Shown piece after piece: positions 21,825-33,177 of a stretch of DNA of 64,000 bases. The number at the start of each line of letters is the position of its first letter. Position 1 is the first letter of the stretch. This stretch comes from Erodium maritimum (taxonomy: Eukaryota > Streptophyta > Magnoliopsida > Geraniales > Geraniaceae), in contig OY997592.1 of the NCBI GenBank assembly GCA_963921825.1, positions 57,122,336 to 57,186,335 on the forward strand. The letters are read 5' to 3'. The notes under the pieces were generated by a model, which had not been told where the DNA came from, did no database searches, and worked only from the letters and a program-made list of their open reading frames with translations. A program made the position numbers and the translations under genes.

Positions 21825-24800
21825 CTAAACGGCACTAGGTGTTGCCGTTTCCTTCTTCTTCTTGACACCTTGTCTAGCCGACTTGTTGGATACTTGGTCA
21901 GCTTTGGAGACGATTTTGGAGACGGTGAATCCTGCAACTTGGAAGGTCTGTGATCTGAAAGGGATGACTGACCTGCGAGCAACAACGTCCACACCTTGGT
22001 ATGTCCAAGCACCCAACAATGCTTTTCCTTTAAGCCCAATAGCGAACCAACCAAGGCCAGCGGCTGCAATGTCCATTGAACTTGAATCCCAGGTGTTCCC
22101 AGAGACTTGGAATTCATGTCTCACCCATTTCCCCAGCTCTTCAACACGCTCCCGCCCAATGGGAGGCTGATCCACATACATAAGATGTTACACTTGGATG
22201 CTAAAACTTATTCTTTCAAATAATCAAACAGGAACCTTGTTCAATAACATATGAAAACAATACCTGTAGTTGATGTCCAAAATGGTCCCCTAGCATATTC
22301 TGTACATTTTCTGTTTTGCCCATGTGCAGTGGAAGATAAGGAGATGCCCATACAGTAACATAACAAGAGTCCACCAATAATTCTTCTATATCCAGCCTCA
22401 TCAGCCCAGCAATATGAATTGAGTAACCTGCCTGTCTCATCCATATCATACGAATAAGATATAAACGGATTCATCACCAGCAAAGAAGATTATTTGTGCG
22501 CTATCGTAGAGACGAATACGAAACACCGTAACAACTTCTTAAAACATGGGAATGTTGGCTACCTAGTATGACAGAACAGAGTTACAAGTTCTAAAGAAAA
22601 ACTTTCAACTTTTGTTCATAAAAAGTTGCCGGATTCCTTCCCTTCAGAACATAGATTTTTTTTAAATCGAGCTACATATATTTGATTGTGCTCCACAGCT
22701 AAAAGGTCAGTATTAATAGTTGGTTTGACTCTTCCTTTTATATGCACTTTTTTTCTTCTTCTATTTTATTTGATGCAAGACTTTATACTTCAACACATAT
22801 ATATATATATACTACATGCTATGGATCCACTGCCAAGAACAAGACCTTATCCCATTAAGTCAATGTCTAACAAAAAACACAAGAATTATTATAAAATACC
22901 ATTGGGAGAAGGAAGAAAGAAAACAAAAAAGAATTAATTACATCCATGCTTCCTAACATCCTCCATGGGGCAGGCAATCACATTGCCTTACTTAATCGGC
23001 AACAATGCCAATATACCATTTCCAAATGGTGCTCAAGATTCAAGCCTTATTTTTCATTTGGTTTCTTCAAAAATGTATTTCTTCATCTCCTTAATTCTAG
23101 ATTCAAGGAAATGTGAGAGGAGTGTGTGGGGATTTTGAAGCAACAACTCGAATACTGCCTCAACAGAATTGCCATTGATTCTGTCTACTGCGTTGAGTGT
23201 GAGTTCAGTAATACCTTGACTTATATTAAAAATCATTTTTCCTTTTAACAATACATTAATATACCAATCGTCTATCCATACTTCACAGGGGCGGAAGCAG
23301 GAATTTTTTTTCAGGGGTAGCCGCCAATAATGGCGGCTCGAGGGAGGCACATGACCCTCAATTTTTTTTATCGTCTATTTTTCAAATTTTCTTAATAATT
23401 CCCCTTAATTTATTTTAGTTTCTTAATTGTGCACCCTCAATTTTATTTTGATTTTTTATTTTTAAAAAAATTAATAGTTTCCTTAATTTTTTTCTTACTT
23501 TTCTAGTTATATCCCTCTTAATTTTTTTAATTTCTTAATTATGCTCTTAAATTAGACACTGGATTTACATTTTTTTTACATAAATATTCTGCAGCACTAT
23601 AACTACCATTTGATATACAAACAAAAGTGGTAGGAACCGTGAGAAAAAATACTTACGGTAATTAAAGGAGTTGTTTTTTTATGTTCATTTTAAAGGCTTT
23701 ATAGCCCAAACCGAAAAGTTAAAAATTAAATGGTTGGTGTGATTTAATGTTGATTTAAAAGCTTCCAAATCAAGTCCACATCTAAAAGCCCAAAGGAGAA
23801 GCGAAAAAAGGAGGAAAAATCAAGGGTGTTCCTAGCGTGAATCGAACACAAGATTTCAAGTAAAGATTAAGAAACCTTATACCATTAGACTAGATGCTCA
23901 TATATTTAGGGTGTTCCATGGAACACCCTAAGCTATACGTAGTTCCACCCCTAATACTTCATATTCAACATCGCGACCAATTCTACTTTTTCTCACCTAT
24001 AGATAGTCCACCTAGTCTGCGGGGAAAACATAAACTACAACAGAGAAGGATGCATACGTATTAACAGCAACACATGTACTAAGAGGTGTAAAGCAACATA
24101 AATAACGACATTCTTTCCAAGTGCAGCAACATTTCTAATATAAATTAAGTAGAAGAAATGCCTTGAGCATACTGACCTTGATCCTATACGTCCTCGGTGT
24201 CAACTCCTTGCTAATTTGCACAAGCTTCTGCTCTTCCCTAGTCAACCGAGTTGTAATCTGGTTTGGATTCAGAAGCCCTGGTGTATCAAACAACTTAGCC
24301 TGACCAGGAAGAGCACCCTCCACCCTGATTATCCCTAGTGTTGTCCCGGGCACAGGTGCCTCTGTCAAATGAGAAATTTCGCCTTTAACATGCTTCCCTA
24401 TGGAGTTGATAAGAGTACTCTTCCCTGCATTTTGTGCCCCAACAGCCCACACATTTCCTCGAGGTCCAGCCAGATGAACAACATCCTCCACAAGATTCTT
24501 CAGCCCCCAATCCCTCACTGAACTCACCAAATGTACACTAGTGATCTTGGTAGCTCCACCCTCTCTTGCTCTGTGCCTGACCCAATGCTCGAAACTAGTT
24601 GGCGAGATCGAACTAGGCAAAAGATCAATCTTTGTCACCACAAGCACCACTCTGGGCACATTCCCAGACTTTCCCTCCTGCCAAGCAGCGAAGTTCTTAT
24701 CAATGGTCTCCGATACCAGCTTCGCTACCTTCCTCGGGAAGGACCCATCAAAGTCGGAGGCATCCACTACCATCAACACCACTGATCTCCTCCCCGTAGT

Positions 24801-25367
24801 CGACACCAGTCTCCTCCCTACAGTGTGATCGAAATCAAAATCAGGCAACAGATTCTCCACCGTTGGATCCTTAACCTTGCCGTAATTCCTCAGAGAATGG
24901 CACCGAACACATACCACCGGCCTCCCGAAGCTTCTGACGGCCGGGACGGGGTTTTCTGGCTCAACGACGATGCCCCTTTTCACAAAATCGGAAACTTCGT
25001 CCTCCGAGACAGGTCTGAGATGGGTGCGCAACCGGTAATCTGGGTCTTTCGGAGACGGCTTGACGAAGAACCCAGGATGCTTCGAATCGGAGTCCTGCAA
25101 ATGGACCCCGCAGCCGGGACAGACGGCGGCGTGGGGAGTGGCTTCGTCGTAATTACCATCCCGGGAGATGGGAAAAGAGGACCTTCTGGGTCGTGAAGAG
25201 AAAGAGGAGAAGAAGATGGATTGAAGGAGCGGTGATGGGTTCAAGGTGCGGTGAGGTTTCGGGATCGAATCGGAGATGGGAGATTGAGAGACAGCAAAGG
25301 AAGAGGTAGCAAATAGAGGGTTTAGCTTCGAGCGACAAAGACGGCAACTTCTAGCTGCACCGAGCAT
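21825..25367 (-). CDS. Circularly permuted GTPase, NOA1/BPG2/YqeH family (three exons)
   Basis: The exon model, read from splice sites that all keep phase 0, is 25367-24177, 22431-22264 and 22166-21825 (introns 1745 and 97 bp, all GT-AG). It gives 566 aa, close to Arabidopsis NOA1-type proteins. Domains: a Ser/Arg-rich N-terminus (about 1-70) that looks like an organelle transit peptide; a treble-clef zinc motif C83-P-G-C86...C153-V-R-C156; then a GTPase fold with permuted motif order. TKID (245-248, G4) precedes the P-loop GAQNAGKS (310-317, G1), PGTT (340-343) and DTPG (361-364, G3). The C-terminal half, with GLGWFAIGLKG, is the conserved post-GTPase domain. From memory it is most like Arabidopsis At4g10620, a relative of BPG2. 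Family members act in chloroplast or mitochondrial ribosome assembly; that role here is inferred. No frame damage is seen. Intron 1 contains a hAT-like element. Confidence 0.93.
23278..23961 (-). mobile_element. hAT-like non-autonomous element in intron 1 of the GTPase gene
   Basis: The 8-bp target duplication ATACTTCA lies at 23278-23285 and 23954-23961. The 668-bp element between (23286-23953) starts CAGGGGCGGAA and ends TTCCACCCCTA, imperfect terminal inverted repeats of about 11 bp. The 8-bp duplication and CAGGG-type ends are hAT characters. No transposase frame is visible. Near its right end it carries a tRNA-like box A/box B pair on minus and the short palindrome GGGTGTTCCATGGAACACCC. 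Confidence 0.88.
23838..23892 (-). other. tRNA-like box A and box B pair inside the hAT element
   Basis: On minus, TAGTCTAATGG (23892-23882) fits the box A consensus and TGTTCGATTCA (23848-23838) fits box B, at tRNA-like spacing. A complete cloverleaf cannot be drawn, because the would-be acceptor arms do not pair. It is therefore a tRNA-derived or SINE-derived remnant rather than a tRNA gene. Confidence 0.45.
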
Positions 25368-26719
25368 GTTTCTGTCCTCTCTTCAGCTCGTGGCTATGGC
25401 TTTTTAGCAAATCTTCTACTTCGTCCTCGACTCAGAAGGTTTAACTAAACCCTTGCTTCTCTCAGGAGCGAAGTCAAACGGCACCGTTTATGCATCAGTT
25501 CTGTTCAAAGGTGCCATTTTTTGTAATTTTTGATGTGATAAAAAAATAACAATTACATACACCTACGTTAATTTAAACCCGTTTTTCACATACATACCCT
25601 AATCTTTAGAAATTACAATAGAATTAATAGAATACCCCTAACCAACCAAAAATTACACCAATCCTAGATTTTCTCGAAATAAATCTATTAAATAATCGGT
25701 AAAGTAAATCTATAAAATAAAAACATAAAAACAACCCTTTTATTTTGAAAAATAATCTGTGAAAATGTGAGTTTTACGACACTCAGAGTAAAATTTCAAT
25801 CGGAAAAGGAAATTCTTTTTCTCCCTCTAATCGGCTTTCTATAGAACAACAGCTCAAAGTGTTTTTAATTTCCAAAATTTCTATTGTTTTTGGATTTCTA
25901 CTGAAATTTAGTTCTCCGAATCTGATTTGGAAAAAAATAAAAAAGTCGGAGGTCTTACCTGGGGTTTTGGAGCACGAAGTTCCTTTATTTTTTCTGTTGT
26001 TTTCGTCGCGGTTTTTTTTGCAGGTCCCTCTCTTAGTCTTCGCTGTGCTGGAGCCTCCAGTCGCCGCTAGTCGGGGCGAGGCGCGGTGGTCCGAGAATCA
26101 AATCTCACGCCGGCGAGGTTCGGCTATAAGACTCACGCCATGTTGAAGATAGAGATTGGCTCTGGGGGTGGTTGCATGTGACTCGCAGGGAAGAACAACG
26201 CATGAAAAAAACACAAAATAGAAGAGAGGATCGAACGGGAAATAGAGGGAGTGGCGGCAGAGAAGAGAAGAGAAGGGGTTGAGTTGTTGACTGATTGTGT
26301 TAGTTTCGGGGATTAAATTAAATATATTAGTTGGGTTGGGTCAATTATTGGGCTTAGAACATCCACAACTTTCACCGTTGGTATTGGAGGGAGGTGCTAA
26401 CGGTCATTAAAATAATATTTTTGTTGGTTGTCATCCGTTCACCGCTTGTGGTAAACAGTAAACGTTAGCAGTATGTAGTGGGAGATTTTTTTACTGGCGG
26501 GGAGCTGACAGCGATGAAATTGAAACAATAATTAAAAATATATATTTTTTATTGAAAATAATAAGAAATTGACTGTAACCTACTTTCAGATAAAATGCAT
26601 GAAATTCATTATTAAGGTATGAAATTCTACAAAATTTAGGTATGGAGTGCATTATTATCTACTATAGAACAATTTGGATCTGTAATTTTCAATTTAGTGA
26701 ACAATTAATATATGATAAA
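25368..26719. other. Upstream region of the GTPase gene and an unassigned leader-like stretch
   Basis: 25368-25850 is the AT-rich upstream and promoter side of the GTPase gene; no TATA box is certain. About 26300-25960 on minus resembles a plant 5' leader: a CT-rich start (CCCCTTCTCTTCTCTTCTC), a short frame ending early, and an exon-like end CCCCAG followed by the donor GTAAGACC near 25960. No coding exon follows on minus before the GTPase gene. It could be a lost or captured gene leader linked to the adjacent MULE. 26340-26719 holds nothing recognisable. Confidence 0.35.
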
Positions 26720-28890
26720 TTATAAGCATCTAAGAATTGTTATGAATAATGAATTGAGAAGGCTAAAAGATGAACTTTGAATTCTTCCACTCAACCTTTG
26801 ATATCCTTGGTTGGATGTCTTCGGATACATGACCTCCCCAACAAGTTGTTGTTGTTTTTTCTTCAGTATTGCTAATGTAGATTGTTTTGAAGCCTCACCT
26901 CTAGTTAAGTTAGTAGATGTGATGGCCCAAAAGGGTTTTAAGATAGCTTCCATATTTACATGTCCACCAGCCAAGTCTTTTTTGGCTACTTCATCATCAG
27001 TTGCAACGTCATTTGAAACTATTTCATCATCAGTTGCAACATCATTTGAAACTATTTCATCATCTCCAAGATCCAAATCACCAACATCATCTCCTTCTAC
27101 AGTTACATGTTCACCTTCATCAACCTTAGTGCCTACTTCTACAAGTTCTTCAGCACCAACTTGAGCTCCCTGAGGTTTGTTTTCATACGCTCAAAACTCA
27201 AATTCTTCACCACAATCATCTACTGCATTATCTCCTTCAAAGATTATATGTTCACCTTCATCAACCTCAGTTGCTACTTCTACAGGTTCTTTAGCTACTT
27301 CATCATCCCCATCCACATGTTCAGCCACTTCTACAGGTTCTTCAACCACTTCATCATCCTCATCCACATGTTGAGCTATTTCAGGATCTTGAGCTTCCAT
27401 AGGATCATCTCGAGCAACAAGGGCTGCTTCACTATCCTTCTTCCTTTGTTGCTCCTTAGCCTTCAATTTATCTTGTTATCTTTTAAGTCTATTTTTCAAT
27501 ACTTTCTTTCTCCTTTCTAGCAAAACTTGTTTTTTTTCTCAAGTATATGCTCAACAATTTTTTTCAGGACGTGCAACACGAATTGGACAATTCTTTCTCG
27601 GTTTCTCAACTGTATTAGTCATTGGTTTCCTTCTCACTGGTAGTTTACCCTTGACTGGAACTAAAGCATTTTCGGTTTCCTTCTCTGTGGGCTATTTACC
27701 CTTAACCGACACTAAAGCATTATCGACGATTCCAAAGTCATTCGTTGTATAGGTTCTTTTGTTGTGACCAACATTCTTACAAATGCTACAAGTCATAGCT
27801 AACCATCTCCTTGACATGTTGGGGTTCCCTTTAACCTCACCTTCTATTTTTGTCTTCTGTTATAGCTTCTCTTGTACATTTTTGTACTTACTCACGCCTA
27901 TAATAGGTAAAATGTTCCGCTCGCATGATTTCTTGAACGACTTCATCAAATAGTATGGATCCACAAACCAAACCTACGAGGGTCTATTTATGTTTTAATG
28001 AGGGTGACAGCAGCAACATGCTAGCATGGAAGACCACTCGATTTCCATACCAAACAGGTACATGCCCCTTCCATTAAGTCCAATTCGAATTCTTCAGTGT
28101 AGCTTGTAACCTCGAATAATGCGGGTAAACTTGTTTCTACTTTCAGCTTTGGTCCTATTTTGAGGTTGTTTGCCAGCCTCTTTTGTATCCTTGACACATT
28201 TGTTCATCGTCTCCATTAAACAAACATCCTTTGCAAATTAAAAGTGGAGAGATTAGTATTTTTTTTTTGTACTTACCACTTCTTTTTACTACAACATAAA
28301 ATGACCAATACTATTGTTTGTACTAAAATTAACATTTTTATGCATAGACAAGTTAAATATCATGTTTTATGCAAATTGATGTTCCAAAAATGCCTATTAT
28401 GATGCTAATTAAACCGTCTTTTTTGTAAGGGGAAAATAAGGATCAAAATAGAAATACATACCTTCGTGGTAGAACCATGACATGAGCTTCTTATGGTAAT
28501 ACTCCAAGAAGATTAGTATTGGCATGACCCTGCCCTTCTTGATCAAACTGCTGAAAGACTCACAAATGTTATTGGTATGTGCGGCACATTTTGCACTAGG
28601 GTTGAAGAATGCAATGCACCAGTTCTGCGGGGTTCTGTCTCTCAACCATTGGCAAGCCTTCTCGTTCATCTTCCTAAGCTCCTCCATTATTTCTTCAAAC
28701 TCTTCTACATATGTTGCTCGGAAACACTTCCACAACATCTTCTTCATTGCTTGAGACTTCAAAATCTTGAACCAATTCTCATATAAATGGCGCATACAAT
28801 ACCGGGTTTCAACCATTGGATGGTCTTTGAACACCTCTATCAAACCATGTGGAAAATAGAAATGACATTTTCAATCAAACACAAATCTAA
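26720..28890 (-). mobile_element. MULE (Mutator-like) transposase remnant
   Basis: The minus frame 28843-28409 contains RYCMRHLYENWFKILK, MLWKCFRATYVEEFEEIM and HTNNICESFSSLIKKGR, characteristic of the C-terminal half of plant MuDR-type transposases. Further downstream on minus, CSICKNVGHNKRT (about 27800-27760) fits the CCHC zinc knuckle near the transposase end. Beyond it an acidic, repetitive tail is coded in pieces (27466-27191 with DEDDEVVEEPVEVAEHVDGD repeats; 27076-26720 with a repeated VSNDVATDDE unit). Frames are interrupted. The N-terminal half and terminal inverted repeats were not found, so it is truncated, possibly at the join with Copia#2 near 28890. Confidence 0.8.
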
Positions 28891-28895
28891 CTATT

Positions 28896-29792
28896 TAGGA
28901 AACGGACAAGGTGCAACGGTTTGGTAAGAACATCCGCAATCTACATGTCAGAACCAATAGGCCGAATGAAAATGTTACTAGCAGCCACTTGTTCACGTAC
29001 AAAGTGAAAATCAAGCTCGATGTGCTTGATTCGAACATGGAACATAAGATTGACACTAAGTTAGTGGCTCCAATATTGTCACACCAAAGTAAAGGAGGAT
29101 GAATAGAGATACCAAGTTCAAAGAACAAAGACCGCAACCAGGTGAGCTCGAAAGTAGCATTACCAATGGTTTTGTACTCAATCTCCATAGAAGAGCGCGA
29201 CACAATTTTCTGCTTCTTAGAATTCCATGAAAGGATGGCTGGACCGAAGAAGATGGAAAAACCACCAGTAGAACGCCGATCATCAGGATCGCCACCCGAA
29301 TCACTATCTGTGAAATAATGTAGTTGAAAGTCATTGTCTCGAGGAAATGAAAGGCCAAAGGTAGAAGTGCCATGCATGTAGCGTAGGACCCGTTTGAGTG
29401 CCTGCCAATGGATGTTAGTCAAAACATGCATAAACTGACAAAGCTTGTTGACAACAAACACAATGTCCGGTCGTGTGAACACAAGGTACTGCAGGCTCCC
29501 TACCAAATCTGAAATAAAACATCATCAAAAAATAATAGAGATCCATGATACTTCCATAGAAGGCCACTGGTCATCGGTGTAGGGCACGACTAGGAGTCCT
29601 GCATGCCATGTTGAGATAGAAGGTCTGAGACATATCGAGACTGGGCAAGTGATCACCATTAGTATCAGACCGAAACTCAAGACCCAAGAAATAGTGCAAA
29701 AGGCCAAGATCATTAACTGGGAATTCTTGCTGAAGTTGGGTGATAACAGTGGAGATGAGTGTAGGAGTAGAACCGATGATCACAATATCATA
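28896..29792 (-). pseudogene. Copia#2 reverse transcriptase C-terminus and RNase H
   Basis: 29792-29571 continues the reverse transcriptase with YDIVIIGSTPTLI (after the lost catalytic Y-x-D-D box) and VNDLGLLHYFLGLEF. 29506-28895 holds MVGSLQYLVFTRPDIVFVV, then RVLRYMHGTSTFGL and the RNase H core YFTDSDSGGDPDDRRSTGG with its catalytic Asp residues. LLWCDNIGATNL follows. A frameshift near the end separates the last IADVLTKPL segment. Together they make up the end of a copia polyprotein. Confidence 0.88.
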
Positions 29793-30360
29793 TGTCACGT
29801 CCCAATTTTAGTAAACCGGACTCGGGACGCGAACATTTAAAATTATAAAACATTTGAAAACTTTTTCCATAAATCACTTTAAAATCACTATTTGTTCAAC
29901 AAAATAATATTTACAACTTAAAACACGTCCCAACAAGTGGAGAAAAGTATGGTATCCATCGCTAGACTCAAAATAAACCCAGAATCCCGCTCCTAGCTCT
30001 TCAAGCTTCAGAAGCTCACCTAGTCCAACCTGCGACCGGTACCTGTAGGAAAAGCAGCTAGGGGTGAGCGTTCGCTCACCACCACAGATAACAGACTGAC
30101 TACGACATAATTAGCAGACAATGCTGGTAACACCAACAACCAACTCAACACCGGGGATCACTATCCCCAAACTCAAATAGTCCGACTGACACACACCCAC
30201 GGTGACCTTCCTCAACCGACTCGACACTTGGACACGTAAAGTAGACCCAACACAACGATCACGACCTCTTCCAAGGACTCAAAAGACCACCACACAACAC
30301 CCAAGATCACAAAGGATCGCACATCAACCAAGATCACAAAGGATCGCATACCAGCTGCTC

Positions 30361-30648
30361 AGTAACCTCCCTCAATCACGCGCTTTGCCGAGCCACTCAG
30401 GCCAGGCGGTCGACCTGTCTCAGTAACCTCTCTCACTCACGCGCTTTGCCGAACCACTCAGGCCAGGCGGTCGACCTGTCTCACTCACGCGCTTTGCCGA
30501 ACCACTCAGGCCAGGCGGTCGACCTGTCTCACTCACGCGCTTTGCCGAACCACTCAGGCCAGGCGGTCGACATGTCTCAGTAACCTCTCTCACTCACGCG
30601 CTTCCCCGACACAAAGTCGGGCCAGGCGGTCGACCTGTCTCACTCACG
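30361..30648. repeat. Tandem array, 48/61-bp units, in solo LTR 1
   Basis: Five units share the CGCTTTGCC core and GGCCAGGCGGTCGACCTGTC. The core starts at 30381, 30442, 30490 and 30538, with a variant at 30599. Spacings are therefore 61, 48, 48 and 61 bp; the longer units contain an extra AGTAACCTC segment. Confidence 0.9.
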
Positions 30649-30689
30649 TAACCACAATCACAATCACAAGCAAGTTCAACAAACAACAA

Positions 30690-31245
30690 CAACACAGGTT
30701 CAACACTCCACAGGCACTCATGGCCACCCAAGACACCAACAGTAAAACACGGACTCAACAACCCCACGGGCACTCACAGCCTCCCAAGACACACCAACCA
30801 TAACTCACGGGCTCAACAACCCCACGGGCACTCACGGCCTCCCAAGACACACCAACCATAACTCACGGGCTCAACAACCCCACGGGCACTCATGGCCACC
30901 CAAGACACACCAACAGTAACTCACGGGATCAACAACCCCACGGGCACTCATGGCCACCCAAGACACACCAACAGTAACTCACGGGCTCAACAACCCCACG
31001 GGCACTCATGGCCACCCAAGACACACCAACAGTAACTCACGGGCTCAACAACCCCACATGCACTCACGACCTTCTAAGACACACCAACAGTAAAGACATG
31101 GGTTCAACAACCCCACAGGCACTCACGGCCTCCCAAGACACACCAACAGTAAAGACACGGATTCAACAACCCCACAGGCACTCACGGCCTCCCAAGACAC
31201 ACCAACAGTAAAGACACGGGTTCAACGACCCCACGGGCACTCATG
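30690..31245. repeat. Tandem array, 57-60-bp units, in solo LTR 1
   Basis: About nine units carry CAACAACCCCACGGGCACTC followed by GGCC(T/A)CCCAAGACACACCAAC. The same unit is amplified at about 57540-58010 in solo LTR 3 but not in solo LTR 2. Confidence 0.9.
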
Positions 31246-31710
31246 GCCACCCAAGAAACAATAGTAAAGTACGGGCTCTCATGGCCACCCAAGACACAAC
31301 AGTAAAGTACGGGCTCTCATGGCCACCCAAGACACAACAGTAAAGTACGGGCTCTCATGGCCACCCAAGACACAAAAATACACAATCAACCTCCGGCATA
31401 ATCAATGCTTCCAACAGTCCTAATATCAACAGTTTCACAATCAACCTCTGGGCATGGTCATATGCCTCCAATACTCCTAATATCGATAAGTTCACAATCA
31501 ATCTCCGGGCATGGTCATATGCCTCCAGTAATTCTAACATCGATAAGTTCTCTGCTCTTACGACACTACTAAGTGTCACAAGCATTTCCAATCTTCGATA
31601 ACCTCCTTAACCCACGACACCCCAAGTGTCACATGCATTTCTAATATTCGATAACCTACTTAACCCACGACTCCTAAGTGTCACATGCAATTCTACTGTT
31701 AACTTTCCCT
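31246..31710. repeat. Further arrays (38-bp, 57-bp and about 50-bp units) in solo LTR 1
   Basis: The 38-bp units (AGTAAAGTACGGGCTCTCAT core) lie at about 31256-31375. The 57-bp units (CTCCGGGCATGGTCATATGC core) lie at about 31385-31555. Units with AAGTGTCACATGCATTTC lie at about 31565-31700. These arrays follow each other directly. Confidence 0.85.
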
Positions 31711-33177
31711 AGTCAGGGCCGAGATCCGGCTACTTTTCCCTACCTCTTGAAGCGTGTCAAAACCGATACTCTTACTCCGGCGAAGCTCCATAATTCCCGC
31801 TTAGCCTCCTATTTCCACGGTAGGCGACACGGTCTACAATCATTACAATTAAGACACTTTTTAAGTAAGCAGGTGAAACCCGAATTTAAAGAATTAAACG
31901 CCCAAACGCAACCCCGACAATGTCGATCACTCCCAAACTTCCCAATTACTCGACATTGTCGATAATGGACCCGGAAAAGCCCGATTCGCCCGACATGGCG
32001 AATCTGCCCGGGTTTTGGAAACGCCCTTCCGGGGCTCCGAAAATTCCCGTTTTCGTTTCTACGGTCTTAGAATAATTCAAGGGTTCCTATGCACTTGACG
32101 GAATCGAATTCCGACTTCCGAGTCATTAAATTTACGTTTCAAGTTTCTAAAACCCGTTAATTACAACCTTTCCAATTTAATTCCAAATTTCGATCCGGGT
32201 GTGGATTAACGAATTGGGGATCGTCCTAAACCACCCGAACACGAAAACCCGAGACCCGATCATGTGGGCCCCACACGGCCATAATGGGAAAATTTCATTT
32301 TCGCCCCAAAACGTTCCTAACGAACCCCAAACCTCAACCATTCATCTTTAAACCAATTCTAACCAAAACCCAACCATATTTGAATCATTTAAACTCAAAC
32401 CCTAAAATTCAAACGTACCAAAACGAAAATCGGTTAGGTGCTCACCGTAGAGAATGTCGATGTGAGCTCGATTCTTTTATCGTTGAGACGATCCAACGGT
32501 TTGATGCTCGTGAATAGTGGCAAAACCCCCAACCCTCTTCTCTTTTCTCTCCCTTTCTTCTCTCTTATTTTCTCTCTCTAAAAACTATCATCTTTTCTAA
32601 TTTATGAAGTGTTGGCCGAGACCTCATATTTACCATTCCTTTTGTTTTGTTTTAAAAACAACAACTTTCCATATTTACCAAACTAACATCAAGTCCCATC
32701 TTTGTTTTGTCCAATAAACCTAACACCACCACATTGGTGACATGTGGCAAGTGGGTCCCACACCTTTTGGAAAATATCTCTTAGATATTTTCCAATCAGA
32801 TTCGCGAAATTCGGTCGTTTCGGGCCCCGAACGGGCACTTTTTCCAAGAAATTACGAAACTTGGCGGGCTACAAGGAAACGGCTCAACTAAGACCGCTGC
32901 GACGACGGCTAAGCTTTTTGGATCCAAAACGGTCCTCGAATGGACCAAAACGTCGCTCGATTGACTTTTCCAGCGAAAAGTCAACTTTTCCCAAATTGAT
33001 CACAAAGTTGCCCTGAGTCCCCCGGAACTCACTTTGGTCGATAACGGGGTCAACTTAAGTCCGGTATGACCCTCGGGGTCAATTTAGGTTCAAATAAGTG
33101 CCTGACCAAAATTTTTAAATTTTCCCATTTTTTCGCAGGTTTGACTGGCGTTGACCGGGAGTGGTTATTACATCATA

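Larger units (their letters stand above)
29793..33172 (+). mobile_element. Giant solo LTR 1 (3380 bp) with tandem-repeat arrays
   Basis: The sequence starts TGTCACGTCCCAATTTTAG and ends GTGGTTATTACA, flanked by the 5-bp duplication TCATA (29788-29792 and 33173-33177). TG...CA ends and a 5-bp duplication indicate an LTR left by recombination. The same family occurs at 49245-51913 and 56616-59888. No coding frame is credible. The middle carries several arrays: 48/61-bp, 57-60-bp, 38-bp and 57-bp units. Strand is arbitrary, since TG...CA LTR ends are symmetrical and no internal region is left. A Gypsy origin is likely from the end sequence, but inferred. Confidence 0.88.

Noticed and set aside
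23829..23900. A tRNA gene on minus
   Set aside because: Box A and B fit, but the acceptor and anticodon stems do not pair.
24531..25196. Plus-strand frames of 84-123 aa
   Set aside because: They overlap exon 1 of the GTPase gene on the other strand and carry no domain.
25859..26146. A 95-aa plus-strand open frame upstream of the GTPase gene
   Set aside because: No domain; it lies across a leader-like region that reads better on minus.
28524..28786. Plus-strand frames of 69-76 aa
   Set aside because: They are the opposite-strand shadow of the MULE transposase.
26340..28890. A complete MULE with terminal inverted repeats
   Set aside because: I could not find matching inverted ends or a 9-bp duplication around the transposase remnant.
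29793..33172. Regular direct repeats resembling a CRISPR array
   Set aside because: The units are contiguous tandem repeats without unique spacers, in a plant LTR.
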